In this document: positions 47,518 to 56,268 of the stretch, in pieces
Layout of the letters: every line of letters begins with the position of its first letter
Position numbering within the stretch: the stretch's first letter is position 1
Source of the DNA: Melittangium boletus DSM 14713
GTDB lineage: Bacteria > Myxococcota > Myxococcia > Myxococcales > Myxococcaceae
Direction: 5' to 3'
Length of the DNA: 64,000 bases
Assembly (NCBI RefSeq): GCF_002305855.1
Contig: NZ_CP022163.1
Coordinates: forward strand, 2,542,292-2,606,291
Made by a program: the position numbers and the translations under genes
The notes under the pieces: model-generated
Database searches by the model: none
The model's input: only the letters and a program-made list of their open reading frames with translations
What the model was told of the DNA's origin: nothing

Positions 47518-48960
47518 ATGTCTAGGCATTCTGTCGACACTCGCCCCGTGGACACACGGCGGCCCCTGCGCGCGGGGGCGCTGGCGCTGGCGGCGCTGAT
47601 GCTGGTGACAGCGTGCGCCACGGGAGCCCCCATGGGTGGAGGGTTGACGGCTTCCCCTTACCGTCCACCCGTGCCGCACGACTTGTCCGAATCGTCGGCG
47701 CTGGAAGCGGAAGCCAAGGACGGGAGCCAGGAGGGAGAGGCTTTCTTTGCCAAGCTGCCCATGGACTTCGCGCCGGTGCAGGTGAGCGACGCCGAGTTTT
47801 CGGCGGCCATGACAACGCTTTGGCTCAACATGCCGCTTCGGGTGGCCGCGTCCCGTCCCCCGTTATATGTCGGCCGTAGGCTGGCGTTGGCTTCCGCGCC
47901 CTTGAGTGGCGAAGCGTGGCAATCAGACCTGGCCAAATCCTATGGGCATTTTTGCGAGCGGTGCGGCACTCCAGGAGATTGCCTGACGCTGTTTGAAGAC
48001 GGGCCCCGTATTCGGGATGACGACAAGCGAAGCCTTGCGCTTGCCCTGGCGGTGGGTCCTGCCCTGGAAGGCGTAAGCGCGGAAGTGCGAGCCATGCTCG
48101 ACCCTACGCGAATGCTCGCAATGCTGAGCATGAGCATCACGGTTTATATGGCGCTGCTGGTGGCGCCCGTGCCCGAGCCGATAACAAAGGGCGCGGCCTT
48201 GATGTTTAGCGCCGCCTTGTGGGGCTATCTCGGTTATGAATTCTTCGACCTGCTGCGGGCCTATGCGCGGCTTTACGAGGATGCGCCCCGGGCCTCTACC
48301 TTCGCGGAGTTGCGTGAGATCGGCGAGCGTTTCGGGCGTGTCATCGGTCCCAACAGTGTACGGATTCTCGTCATCGTGGGGACGGCGGCCATTGGTGAAA
48401 CGGTGGCCCTTGCTTCCAAGGCCCCAAAGCTCCCCGGATTCGCGCAAGCGTCGGAGAGAGTCGCGGCTCATACCGGCTTGGGCCTGCTGGAGACGGTAAC
48501 CGGAGCCGAACGCCTTATTGTCTCTGTGCCAGAGGGGACGATTCGCGTGGTGTTGGCGCCTCATGCCGTGGCCATGGCTGCCCGGGGCGTTGCCGCTGGG
48601 AGTCCTGCCCCGACTCGGGGTAAGCTCCTCCCCAACGGACACAGGGCGTGGGGGTCGTTTGGCGGCTTCAAGTCAGCGATGGGGAAGGCGGGCCCCGGAA
48701 AGGAATGGCATCACATCGTGGAGAAGACTCCGGGCAACGCGAAGCGGTTTGGCGGAGAAGCCCTGCACAATACCGAGAACATCACCGCATTAGACAAGGC
48801 GCTTCACACGCGGGTTAGTGCGTTTTACTCCGCAATCAAGCCAAGGATCACGAACTCAAAAACGCTGACAGTGCGGCAGTGGCTTAGTACCCTGTCCTAT
48901 GAGGCACAGCGCGAGTTCGGCTTGTTGGCCATCAAGAACCTTGCCGGAGGTATCTGGTGA
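47518..48960 (+). CDS. SitA-like lipoprotein toxin with WHH/HNH-type nuclease tip
   Basis: 480 residues from the ATG at 47518 (GGAGAGG upstream). Lipoprotein signal peptide (ALALAALMLVTAC). The body has a Cys cluster (HFCERCGTPGDC) and hydrophobic helices (MLSMSITVYMALLVAP, ILVIVGTAAIGETVAL). The C-terminal tip carries WHH at 397-399, HN at 417-418 and His430, the spacing of WHH/LHH-type HNH nucleases of polymorphic toxins. The stop overlaps the immunity start by GTGA. Lipoprotein plus toxin tip plus adjacent immunity is the Myxococcus SitA-SitI layout, in which toxins pass to kin by TraAB outer-membrane exchange. SitB is not seen. Confidence 0.88.
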   Translation: MSRHSVDTRPVDTRRPLRAGALALAALMLVTACATGAPMGGGLTASPYRPPVPHDLSESSALEAEAKDGSQEGEAFFAKLPMDFAPVQVSDAEFSAAMTTLWLNMPLRVAASRPPLYVGRRLALASAPLSGEAWQSDLAKSYGHFCERCGTPGDCLTLFEDGPRIRDDDKRSLALALAVGPALEGVSAEVRAMLDPTRMLAMLSMSITVYMALLVAPVPEPITKGAALMFSAALWGYLGYEFFDLLRAYARLYEDAPRASTFAELREIGERFGRVIGPNSVRILVIVGTAAIGETVALASKAPKLPGFAQASERVAAHTGLGLLETVTGAERLIVSVPEGTIRVVLAPHAVAMAARGVAAGSPAPTRGKLLPNGHRAWGSFGGFKSAMGKAGPGKEWHHIVEKTPGNAKRFGGEALHNTENITALDKALHTRVSAFYSAIKPRITNSKTLTVRQWLSTLSYEAQREFGLLAIKNLAGGIW

Positions 48961-49433
48961 CTGATATTGAGAAGCTCGTTGCGGAGTTTGCCGAGAACGT
49001 GGCTGCACAGACGGATTCAATCTGGAGAGGTGACTCGAAGACCGGCAACAAGCACGCCAAGAGATACATTGCCGCATTCGACGGATTGACCGCACATGGT
49101 GATGCCGGGCGCAATGCGCTCGCTGTGCTGTTTACGCACCCCCGCATGGATGTTCGAGTGTCGGCGGCTGCGTATTTGCTCCGATACCGGACGGAAGAGG
49201 CCCGAGCGATACTGGAAGAGGCGGCGAGGGGTGTGGGGATGATTCCCTTTGAGGCTTCGTTAGTATTGAAGAATTGGGAAAGCGGCACGTGGGCCCTGGA
49301 CCCTGCCGAGGATGCCGCGGGGCAGCCAGAAGCGCCTAGCCCAACACGACCCAGCCAGCGCAGCCGACCACGCACGGGGCGCGGCACTACCGACAAACGG
49401 AGGGGGAGCAAGCGGAACAAGCCCGACGGTTGA
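48957..49433 (+). CDS. DUF2019 immunity protein, first cassette
   Basis: 158 residues from the GTG at 48957, overlapping the toxin stop by 4 bases. KLVAEFAENVAAQTDSIWRGD, GNKHAKRYIAAF and FTHPRMDVRVSAAAYLLRYRTEEARAILEEAA are the helical HEAT-like repeats of DUF2019, an immunity-type domain common beside polymorphic toxins. After about residue 118 a low-complexity basic tail (S/R/P/T/K) extends beyond the end of the second copy, so the original stop seems lost. It should bind and neutralise the linked nuclease in the cytoplasm. Confidence 0.9.
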   Translation: MTDIEKLVAEFAENVAAQTDSIWRGDSKTGNKHAKRYIAAFDGLTAHGDAGRNALAVLFTHPRMDVRVSAAAYLLRYRTEEARAILEEAARGVGMIPFEASLVLKNWESGTWALDPAEDAAGQPEAPSPTRPSQRSRPRTGRGTTDKRRGSKRNKPDG

Positions 49434-49992
49434 TCTTGAGAAGAGCGCGCCAGAACCGGGCAGGCGAGGCTCGGGCCGGTGGAGGTCACCGGGCAGCCAC
49501 GGATCACCTTCCTCGACAAGTTCATTTATGAAACGAACTCTTATGTACCGGTTCGATTGTTTGCCGTGCGATCTCCACCCCCGCGCTGAACGGTGTCGCA
49601 TGTCCCCACCACGCACTCGCGCCCGCCGCCATGGCTTCAAAGCACATCCGCCGCCGCAGCGAGGCCAACGGCACCTTGGGCTTTGTCGTGATGGGGGCCG
49701 AGAGGGGGCCGGGGCAACCCGCCTGCCCCTGCACCCTCAAGCCGTGGGAAGCCCAAGGGCCCCGCACCGTCACCCTGGGGAACGTCACGTTCCCGGTTGG
49801 GGAGCAAGCTGGGAAGCAAGGCGCGGCGCGCGAGGAGTGCCGCCACTCCATCCGGCCGGAGGGAAAACCGACCTACCCGATGGGTTTTCAGCACCTCACC
49901 AGGCCCGACGGCTTGACCTGGCTGTCAGCCGCTTTCTGTAATCGACGGGTTTGGGCTTCCAGCTCGGGCGGTTCGCCCGGAGAGGTGCGGCA
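49434..49992. other. Inter-cassette region with gene fragments
   Basis: 559 bp without a certain gene. A frame ending at 49589 reads LGPVEVTGQPRITFLDKF then IYETNSYVPVRLFAV; it lacks a start and looks like a 3' fragment. A second frame from 49631 (MASKHIRRRSEANGTLGFVV; then VTLGNVTFPVGEQAGKQGAA and SIRPEGKPTYPMGFQH) is protein-like and could be a degraded upstream partner gene, but it runs into the toxin start in another frame. Both are left unassigned. Confidence 0.45.
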
Positions 49993-51435
49993 ATGTCCAG
50001 GCATTCTGTCGACACTCGCCCCATGGACACACGACGGCCCCTGCGCGCGGGGGCGCTGGCGCTGGCGGCGCTGATGCTGGTGACAGCGTGCGCCACGGGG
50101 GCCCCCATGGGTGGAGGGTGGACGGCTTCCCCTTACCGTCCACCCGTGCCGCACGACTCGTCCGAACCGTCGGCGCTGGAAGCGGAAGCCGAGAACGGGA
50201 GCCAAGGAGGGAGAGGCTTTCTTTGCCAGGCTGCCCATGGACTTCGCGCCGGTGCAGGTGAGCGACGCCGAGTTTTCGGCGGCCATGACAACGCTTTGGA
50301 TCAACATGCCGCTTCGGGTGGCCGCGTCCCGTCCCCCGTTATATGTCGGCCGTAGGCTGGCGTTGGCTTCCGCGCCCTTGAGTGGCGAAGCGTGGCAATC
50401 AGACCTGGCCAGGAATTATGGGCATTTTTGCGAGCGGTGCGGCACTCCAGGGGATTGCCTGACGCTGTTTGAAGACGGGCCCCGTATTCGGGATGACGAC
50501 AAGCGAAGCCTTGCGCTTGCCCTGGCGGTGGGTCCTGCCCTGGAAGGCGTAAGCGCGGAAGTGCGAGCCATGCTCGACCCTACGCGAATGCTCGCAATGC
50601 TGAGCATGAGCATCACGGTTTATATGGCGCTGCTGGTGGCGCCCGTGCCCGAGCCGATAACAAAGGGCGCGGCCTTGGTGTTTAGCGCCGCCTTGTGGGG
50701 CTATCTCGGTTATGAATTCTTCGACCTGCTGCGGGCCTATGCGCGGCTTTACGAGGATGCGCCCCGGGCCTCTACCTTCGCGGAGTTGCGTGAGATCGGC
50801 GAGCGTTTCGGGCGTGTCATCGGCCCCAACAGTGTGCGAATTCTCGTCATCGTGGGGACGGCGGCCATTGGTGAAACGGTGGCCCTTGCTTCCAAGGCCC
50901 CAAAGCTCCCCGGATTCGCGCAAGCGTCGGAGAGAGTCGCGGCTCATACCGGCTTGGGCCTGCTGGAGACGGTAACCGGAGCCGAACGCCTTATTGTCTC
51001 TGTGCCAGAGAGGACGATCCGCGTGGTGTTGGCGCCTCATGCCGTGGCCATGGCTGCCCGGGGCGTTGCCGCTGGGAGTCCTGCCCCGACTCGGGGTAAG
51101 CTCCTCCCCAACGGACACAGGGCGTGGGGGTCGTTTGGCGGCTTCAAGTCAGCGATGGGGAAGGCGGGCCCCGGAAAGGAATGGCATCACATCGTGGAGA
51201 AGACTCCGGGCAACGCGAAGCGCTTCGGGGGCGAGGCCCTGCACAACACTGAAAACGTTATTGCACTGGATAAGGTGCTACACGACAAGGTGAGCGCCTT
51301 TTATTCAAGGATTCGATTTTCATCACCAAATCGACAAGACTGACGGTGAGGCAATGGCTTAGCACTCAATCCTACGAGGCGCAGAGAGAATTCGGCTTGC
51401 TTGCGATGGAGAACATCAAGAACGGGGTTTGGTGA
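49993..51435 (+). pseudogene. Second SitA-like toxin gene, broken by two frameshifts
   Basis: Starts exactly like the first copy (MSRHSVDTRPMDTRRPLRAG, lipobox LVTAC). An extra A in GCCAAGG near 50205 (first copy GCCAGG) shifts the frame; the body then continues in the neighbouring frame to WHHIVEKTPGNAKRFGG and ALHNTENVIALDKVLHDKVS. A missing base around 51305-51330 puts the last 30 codons (LTVRQWLSTQSYEAQ) back into the original frame. A product from the first start would be a short lipoprotein without toxin. Sequencing error in either position cannot be excluded. The tip is diverged from copy 1. Confidence 0.85.
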
Positions 51436-51788
51436 TGGACTTGGAGAGTATAGTGGAGGAGTTCGCCCGAAACGTGTCTGCACAGACAGATGCGATTATG
51501 CGTGGCGACCGTAGCAAGGGAGGGGACAAGGAGGCGAAGCGATACATAGCCGCCTATAAGAAGCTACGCGACCATGGCGAGGCTGGACGGGATGCACTCG
51601 CAGGACTGCTTACGCACTCACGCATGGATGTGCGAGTCTACGCGGCGGGTTTCTTGCTTAGTGATAGGCCGGAACAAGCCTTGCCCGTTCTTAGGGAAGC
51701 CGCCAAGGGTGAAGGTCTGATTCCTTTTGAGGCATCCCAGGCGTTGAAGTATTGGGATGAGGGCACTTGGAGCTTGGATATTGATTAG
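51432..51788 (+). CDS. DUF2019 immunity protein, second cassette
   Basis: 118 residues from the GTG at 51432 (chosen because it aligns with the start of copy 1; an ATG follows directly). SIVEEFARNVSAQTDAIMRGD, DKEAKRYIAAYKKLRDHG and LTHSRMDVRVYAAGFLLSDRP show the DUF2019 fold, about half identical to copy 1, and the protein ends normally at GTWSLDID. Intact although its toxin is broken, so it may act as an orphan immunity gene protecting against kin carrying the active version. Confidence 0.88.
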   Translation: MMDLESIVEEFARNVSAQTDAIMRGDRSKGGDKEAKRYIAAYKKLRDHGEAGRDALAGLLTHSRMDVRVYAAGFLLSDRPEQALPVLREAAKGEGLIPFEASQALKYWDEGTWSLDID

Positions 51789-52045
51789 AAATTAGAGTCG
51801 CGTGCCCGGTGTCTCCGTCCAAGCCCGACGGCAGCCACGGCTGGCACCTCGGGCCGGTGGAGGTCACCAGGGCCCGTTAGGCGAAGCTCGGAATAGCCGC
51901 GTAGGCGCTCCGCATAATCATGGGGCCATGCCCTGTTGATGACAGGCCCCCCCCGCTGCCTTCAGGTGAATCGAATGCGGGTTGCGGAGCTTGCTTACAG
52001 CTACTGTTGGGCCACCCGCTCGTTTAATTCTACTGAGTCAGAGCT
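51789..52045. other. End of cassette region, no intact gene
   Basis: A 257-bp gap. A frame ending at the TAG at 51878 reads KPDGSHGWHLGPVEVTRAR and shares the LGPVEVT element with the fragment after the first cassette, so both cassettes end in the same piece of a lost gene. Nothing is seen in 51900-52045. Confidence 0.45.
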
Positions 52046-53467
52046 TCAGTGCGCGCTCGGCTCCTCCTCCGGCTTCTGGCACTGCGCGCCCAGGGCGTTG
52101 TTGGAGAAGGTGTTGCCGTACTCCGCGAGGGTGAAGTCCGTGGTCACCGCGCTCGCGCGGAAGAGGCCGCAGCCGGAAGAGTGGGTGAACGCGCTCCGGG
52201 TCACGAAGGCGCCCAACTCCGCGTTGACGGTCAATGCCGCTGGGCCCGCGTGGGACACGGAGACATGCTCGAGCCTGCTGCCCTGGGCCTGGTCGAAGCG
52301 CAGACCCTTCCAGAAGCCCGGTGAGGGCGCCGCCGCGTTCGCCACGAAGCGGATGGGTTGCGTGGCGGTGCCCTGGGCGATGAGACTGCCCTGTTCGTCC
52401 ACCCAGATTTCCTTGTCCGGAGCCATCCGGAGCTCGGTCCCCGGGGAGAGGGTGAGGACCGGTCGGGTGAGGGGGTTTCCCACGGCGAGGTCGCTCCTCA
52501 TGACATAGGGCACGCCCGGATTCGGCCACGTCTGACTGTGGTTGACGGCACCAGAGACGAAGACGGCGTCGGACGCGTTGCCCGTGAATTCACTGTCCGG
52601 GGGAATGGAGCCCACCGCGTCGGCTCGGATCGTGAGCGGTTGATCGCACCCGTTCGCTCGGAGCTTCGTGGAGCCGGGAGCGAACGTGCCGCCCACGAGC
52701 AGATAGGCGACTCCGACACACCGGCGCACGGTGACGTTGTCGGCGAGGAAGGCCCCATCCACGTACAGGGCGCCGCCACGCACATACCCATCGACGCCCT
52801 CGATGACGGCGTGATGGAGGCGGATGGCGGAGTGCTCGCGCACCAGGAGCCCTTCCCAGCCGTGGGATTCAGGAGAGGTGTTTTCGTCCTCGGAGGTGAG
52901 CAGGACGGGGTTCGCCTCGGTTCCTTCCACGGAGAGAACCCCGGTGTCGGTGTCACCGACGCGCAGTCCCATGTGGGGCATGAAGCGAACCACGACGCCG
53001 GCTTCCAGGGTGAGGGTGGGGGTGTTGGCGCCCGCCACCGTCAGGTGGGTGGTCACCACATGGGGATTGTCCGCCGCCCGCCACGTCTCGGAGGTGGTGA
53101 GGCTCCCTCCATGGACGGTGCCTTGGACGTTCAGAATGGCCTCACCGGGGAGGATGTCATAGCGGGTCGAGATGGCCGTCGCCTGGAGGGTGACCGTGCC
53201 CTGGGCGCGGGCATCCACCTGTCCCGTCGCATTCACGCCCGCCCGCTTCGTGTCGCTGCTGCTCCAGATGAGGTGACCGACCTCGACGGGGCGCCCCTCG
53301 GGGTCCATTGCGCTCGCCGCGCACTGGGTTTTCTTCAGGACCTCCAAGGTGGTCGCCTCGCAGGTCACCTTGATTTGGACCTGTCCCTGGGTTGTCGCCT
53401 CCTCGCAAGCGGACAGACCGAGCAGGAAGCAGCAAGACAGGAGTCGATTCGTTTCTTTGATGTTCAT
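52046..53467 (-). CDS. Lipoprotein with Big-like domain and right-handed beta repeats
   Basis: 473 residues from the ATG at 53467. Lipoprotein signal MNIKETNRLLSCCFLLGLSAC. Residues about 45-120 resemble a bacterial Ig-like (Big) domain (VEVGHLIWSSSDTKRAGVNATGQVDARAQGTVTLQATA). The rest has parallel-beta-helix-like steps (TLTLEAGVVVRFMPHMGLRVG, GVLSVEGTEANPVLLTSE, GGALYVDGAFLADNVTVRRC, GSLIAQGTATQPIRFVA) seen in surface proteins of many myxobacteria. Probably exposed on the outer membrane. Confidence 0.85.
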   Translation of the reverse strand: MNIKETNRLLSCCFLLGLSACEEATTQGQVQIKVTCEATTLEVLKKTQCAASAMDPEGRPVEVGHLIWSSSDTKRAGVNATGQVDARAQGTVTLQATAISTRYDILPGEAILNVQGTVHGGSLTTSETWRAADNPHVVTTHLTVAGANTPTLTLEAGVVVRFMPHMGLRVGDTDTGVLSVEGTEANPVLLTSEDENTSPESHGWEGLLVREHSAIRLHHAVIEGVDGYVRGGALYVDGAFLADNVTVRRCVGVAYLLVGGTFAPGSTKLRANGCDQPLTIRADAVGSIPPDSEFTGNASDAVFVSGAVNHSQTWPNPGVPYVMRSDLAVGNPLTRPVLTLSPGTELRMAPDKEIWVDEQGSLIAQGTATQPIRFVANAAAPSPGFWKGLRFDQAQGSRLEHVSVSHAGPAALTVNAELGAFVTRSAFTHSSGCGLFRASAVTTDFTLAEYGNTFSNNALGAQCQKPEEEPSAH

Positions 53468-53715
53468 GGGATCAATGCATGCCTCTATCACTCGGGGTTG
53501 TAGTCCGCGAGTGGGTCCCGTCGGAACGTCCGCCCGCGCGCCCATTCCCATTGAAGTCCTCGGCCAGGGCATGAGGCCCCTCGATGAGGAATTCACCCAG
53601 TTACGTGGCCCTCCCGCACTTCATGTGGTCCTCGAATCGAGACGCCTGATGCTGGAGCGACGATCCCCAGGAACTGGCGAGCACACAAAGCGCGGGAGAG
53701 GCTCTGAAGGCCGGG

Positions 53716-54354
53716 CTACCACATCAGCGAGTTGCAGACGGCCTGCGCCTGGTCGATGAGATCCCAGGAGCGCAAGTTGAGCTTGCGGACCACGTACTGC
53801 GGGGGGCAGAGGTCCGAGAACTCATAGCCTCCTCCGGTGCCTCCGACCTTGACCGTGGAGAACTCCACACCGGAGCCGCTCATCCAGTTGTTGGGAGTGG
53901 CGCAGGACAGACCCAGCGAATCCAGGAAATTGTTGTTGTGACCATGGAATCCCACGACGACCTGTCCGGCCGGGCACTGGATGTTGAAGGGGGTGACCGT
54001 ATAGGCGCCGGTCGTCGCCGACGTGTAGTACCAGGCCCCCAGGGTCCCGTCGTTGTTCAGGTAGCGGCAGACGAGGCCGAGTGACACGACGATGTCGCCG
54101 GCGCTCCCGTGGATGCCCACCGCCACGTAGTTGGCCGGGCACTCCTTGCTGCTGGCCGCGCCCCCGGAGCCACCGTGGGCCGACAGGTTGACGCTGTAGG
54201 AGCCCACGGAGAGCGCGGAGCCGGTCTGGCCCAGGTCCGAGGAGGCTGGGGCCTCGGAACCCTGGAGTTCGGGAGTGTTGGTCTCCTCAATGCCGCAGGC
54301 GGGCAGGATGGAGAGGCTGGCGGCGATCATCAGGGCGGAAGAGGTCTTCTTCAT
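53716..54354 (-). CDS. Lipoprotein with repeated CP-G-LGL-C modules
   Basis: 212 residues from the ATG at 54354 (GAGGA upstream). Lipobox LPAC (Cys near 21). The mature part contains two to three similar modules: CPANYVAVGIHGSAGDIVVSLGLVC, CPAGQVVVGFHGHNNNFLDSLGLSC and CPPQYVVRKLNL. The module resembles vitelline-membrane-outer-layer/jacalin-like beta-prism repeats, so carbohydrate binding is possible. It lies in the same direction as the Big-domain lipoprotein. Confidence 0.8.
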   Translation of the reverse strand: MKKTSSALMIAASLSILPACGIEETNTPELQGSEAPASSDLGQTGSALSVGSYSVNLSAHGGSGGAASSKECPANYVAVGIHGSAGDIVVSLGLVCRYLNNDGTLGAWYYTSATTGAYTVTPFNIQCPAGQVVVGFHGHNNNFLDSLGLSCATPNNWMSGSGVEFSTVKVGGTGGGYEFSDLCPPQYVVRKLNLRSWDLIDQAQAVCNSLMW

Positions 54355-54531
54355 GGTGTCTGTCCTCGAGATATGGAATGGCGGTGTGCCGTCCCAACGT
54401 GGAGAACAGTGCCTTCTGGACCGTGGACCAGCTGTGATGTGCTTCACAGGAAGGCTGTGAGCAGTCTTACCGATCCACTGGACTCCACGTAGTACTCTAG
54501 ACGAGGGCAAACCCAAACTTCGTCCGCCAAC

Positions 54532-55941
54532 TCATCGGGCTTCGGGTACCCCACCATCCACGCTGGTCGGAACAGGACGGGATTTCGGCACAGGCAAGAG
54601 GCACTGGCCCTTGAACGCGACGGTCTGGCGCGGGCAGTCCGGAGGTCTTTGCCACAACCGAAGCCAGCAGGCGCCGGACAGTTCCACTTCCAACCCCTCC
54701 GTACAGGGCGCCTGCTTCTGGTTTCTCGCCGGCAACGGCGCCTGCTCATTCTGGCTGGCACTCGGCTCCAGCCTCACATCCGTGGCCCATTCCTCTTCTG
54801 GAACATGGATACTCGGCATGACTGGTGCTCCGCGATTCACCGGCATCAACACCAGTAGCACCGCCGCTGCTCGCACGAGACTCCTGGGCCAGTGACTCCT
54901 CTTCTGCTCACGCACGGCAACGGGAGGCGCGGAGCTCCATGACGGCCTGGGCCTCGGGGGCCGGACCAGGTGCCGCTCGGGCTTCTCCCCTTCCCTCTCC
55001 GCTGGAAGTTCCTCCCACTCGAAGATGCCCGCGTCCCATGCGGCCTCCTCTCCGCGAGCCGCCGCGGCCAGCGCTTCGTGCAGCACCACGCCACTCGGGT
55101 AGCGCTCCCGAGGCTCCTTCGCCAGCAGCCGGACAATCACGTCACTCAGGGCCCGAGGCACCCGGGGGTTGACGCGCGCGGGCTCCAACGGCCTCACGTG
55201 CACGATGGCCGACTGCAACACATCCGCTGGCAGCCACTCGGAAAAGGGGTAATGCCCCGTGGTCGCCCGGTACAGACACACGCCCAAGGCATACAAGTCA
55301 TCCGTGGGTTGAAAGACGTAGTGCGTTCCGGGGCGCTCGGCGCTGCTCCACAGGAAACGCACCGCCTCGGGGCTGAGCAGGTACAGCGTGGCCGGCGGCA
55401 GCGCTCCCGTGGTGAGCGGGGCCGCTCCCTCGTACCACCCCACTCCGAAGTCCAGCAGCACCGGCTGTCCATCCGACGCGCGCACCACGATGTGCTCGGG
55501 CTTGAGGTCGCGGTGCAGCACCCCTCGCGCATGCAGTTCGCCCAGGGTTCTCGCCACCGTGGCGCCCACTCCCGCGAGCCGACGGAAGGTGGTGCCTTCC
55601 GTCTCCGCCCACACGTCCAGGGCCTGGCCGGGTACCCACTCCATGACGAGTCCCAGACGCCCTTCTCCGGAATCCGGCCAGCGGGCGCAACCGTGGAAGC
55701 CCACCACATGCGGGTGGGCCGCCCGGCTCCTCATCAGCTCCACCTCCCGCTCCGCACGCCCGTCCCTCGCATCCAGCGCGAGCTTGAGCGCATGGAAGTC
55801 GCCGGGATTCTCCGTGTCCTCCACCCGGTAGACGGCCCCCTGCCCTCCCACTCCCAGCGGCTCCACCACTCTCCAGCGGCCCACCCTCGTCCCCGGCTCC
55901 AACGCATCCGCGAAGTGCGTCACTCCATGGTTCGTGGTCAC
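54532..55941 (-). CDS. Membrane Ser/Thr protein kinase
   Basis: 469 residues from the GTG at 55941, which has GGAGGTGA 6 bases upstream. Gly-loop GVGGQGAVYRV, Lys in HALKLAL, catalytic loop HRDLKPEHIVV, DFG in LLDFGVGWYEG and a P-loop region with SPEAVRFLW in place of APE. One membrane helix follows near residue 375 (SLVRAAAVLLVLMPV), then a periplasmic tail with four Cys (PCTEGLEVELSGACW, DCPRQTVAFKGQC). A PknB-type receptor kinase. It is divergent from the GH5-like gene, whose sigma-54 promoter lies in the shared gap. Confidence 0.93.
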   Translation of the reverse strand: MTTNHGVTHFADALEPGTRVGRWRVVEPLGVGGQGAVYRVEDTENPGDFHALKLALDARDGRAEREVELMRSRAAHPHVVGFHGCARWPDSGEGRLGLVMEWVPGQALDVWAETEGTTFRRLAGVGATVARTLGELHARGVLHRDLKPEHIVVRASDGQPVLLDFGVGWYEGAAPLTTGALPPATLYLLSPEAVRFLWSSAERPGTHYVFQPTDDLYALGVCLYRATTGHYPFSEWLPADVLQSAIVHVRPLEPARVNPRVPRALSDVIVRLLAKEPRERYPSGVVLHEALAAAARGEEAAWDAGIFEWEELPAEREGEKPERHLVRPPRPRPSWSSAPPVAVREQKRSHWPRSLVRAAAVLLVLMPVNRGAPVMPSIHVPEEEWATDVRLEPSASQNEQAPLPARNQKQAPCTEGLEVELSGACWLRLWQRPPDCPRQTVAFKGQCLLPVPKSRPVPTSVDGGVPEAR

Positions 55942-56081
55942 CCTCTCACCTCCGCACGCGTTCGTCCGCCAGGACGCGGCCTCTTACTACGAGGTGAGAG
56001 CGGACGTAACCTCGGACGGAGGGTTCCTCGCACGATGCGAGATGACATGACAGGTCGTGTCGGAGGTGGCACACGGCCACC

Positions 56082-56113
56082 CTGTCCTGTCGAGTGGACA
56101 GGTCCTGTTCACC
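56082..56113. promoter_or_regulatory. Operator block upstream of GH5-like gene
   Basis: GTGGACAGGTCCTGTTCAC (56095-56113) is a dyad with arms GTGGACA/TGTTCAC. It overlaps a second perfect dyad CCTGTC-GAGTG-GACAGG (56087-56103). The 22 bases at 56082-56103 recur upstream of the GH26 gene with a single mismatch. Confidence 0.75.
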
Positions 56114-56198
56114 GGAGAGGCCAAGTGCCACGCCCGCGACGAGGTGTCGGACACGCGGGGGTCGTTCAAACCCCTGTAAAACCAGGAACACGTGGAAT

Positions 56199-56214
56199 TG
56201 GCCCCTGTCTTGCT
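56199..56214 (+). promoter_or_regulatory. Sigma-54 promoter of GH5-like gene
   Basis: TTGGCCCCTGTCTTGCT: GG at 56200-56201, exact N10, GC at 56212-56213, with perfect TTGC -12 box. Predicted start near 56225, 44 bases before the ATG. Confidence 0.65.
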
Positions 56215-56268
56215 CACGGAAGGCGCGGGACCGCGAGGTCCCCTGTCTCCCAACCACGAGAGCATTCC

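Larger units (their letters stand above)
47398..49490 (+). repeat. Duplication unit 1 (toxin-immunity cassette)
   Basis: Direct repeat with unit 2 (49648-51868). The toxin body is nearly identical at the DNA level over about 1.2 kb; the toxin tip and immunity gene diverge, and identity returns in a 21-bp block (49470-49490 versus 51848-51868) after the immunity genes. Confidence 0.85.
49648..51868 (+). repeat. Duplication unit 2 (toxin-immunity cassette)
   Basis: Second direct copy of the cassette. Compared with unit 1 it carries about 240 extra bases in the leader (49690-49905), a one-base insertion near 50205, a different toxin tip after about 51217, a one-base deletion near 51305-51330 and a diverged immunity gene. 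Confidence 0.85.
55942..56268. other. Kinase/GH5 divergent control region
   Basis: 327 bp. It holds the operator block at 56082-56113 and a sigma-54 promoter at 56199, plus a weaker half-site pair near 56047-56063 (TGACAGGTCGTGTC). No gene is seen. Confidence 0.6.

Noticed and set aside
49631..50074. 147-codon plus-strand frame running into the second toxin start
   Set aside because: Part of it looks protein-like, but it lacks a ribosome site, overlaps the toxin start in another frame for 80 bases, and its counterpart in unit 1 is missing about 80 codons; described as a possible remnant instead of a gene.
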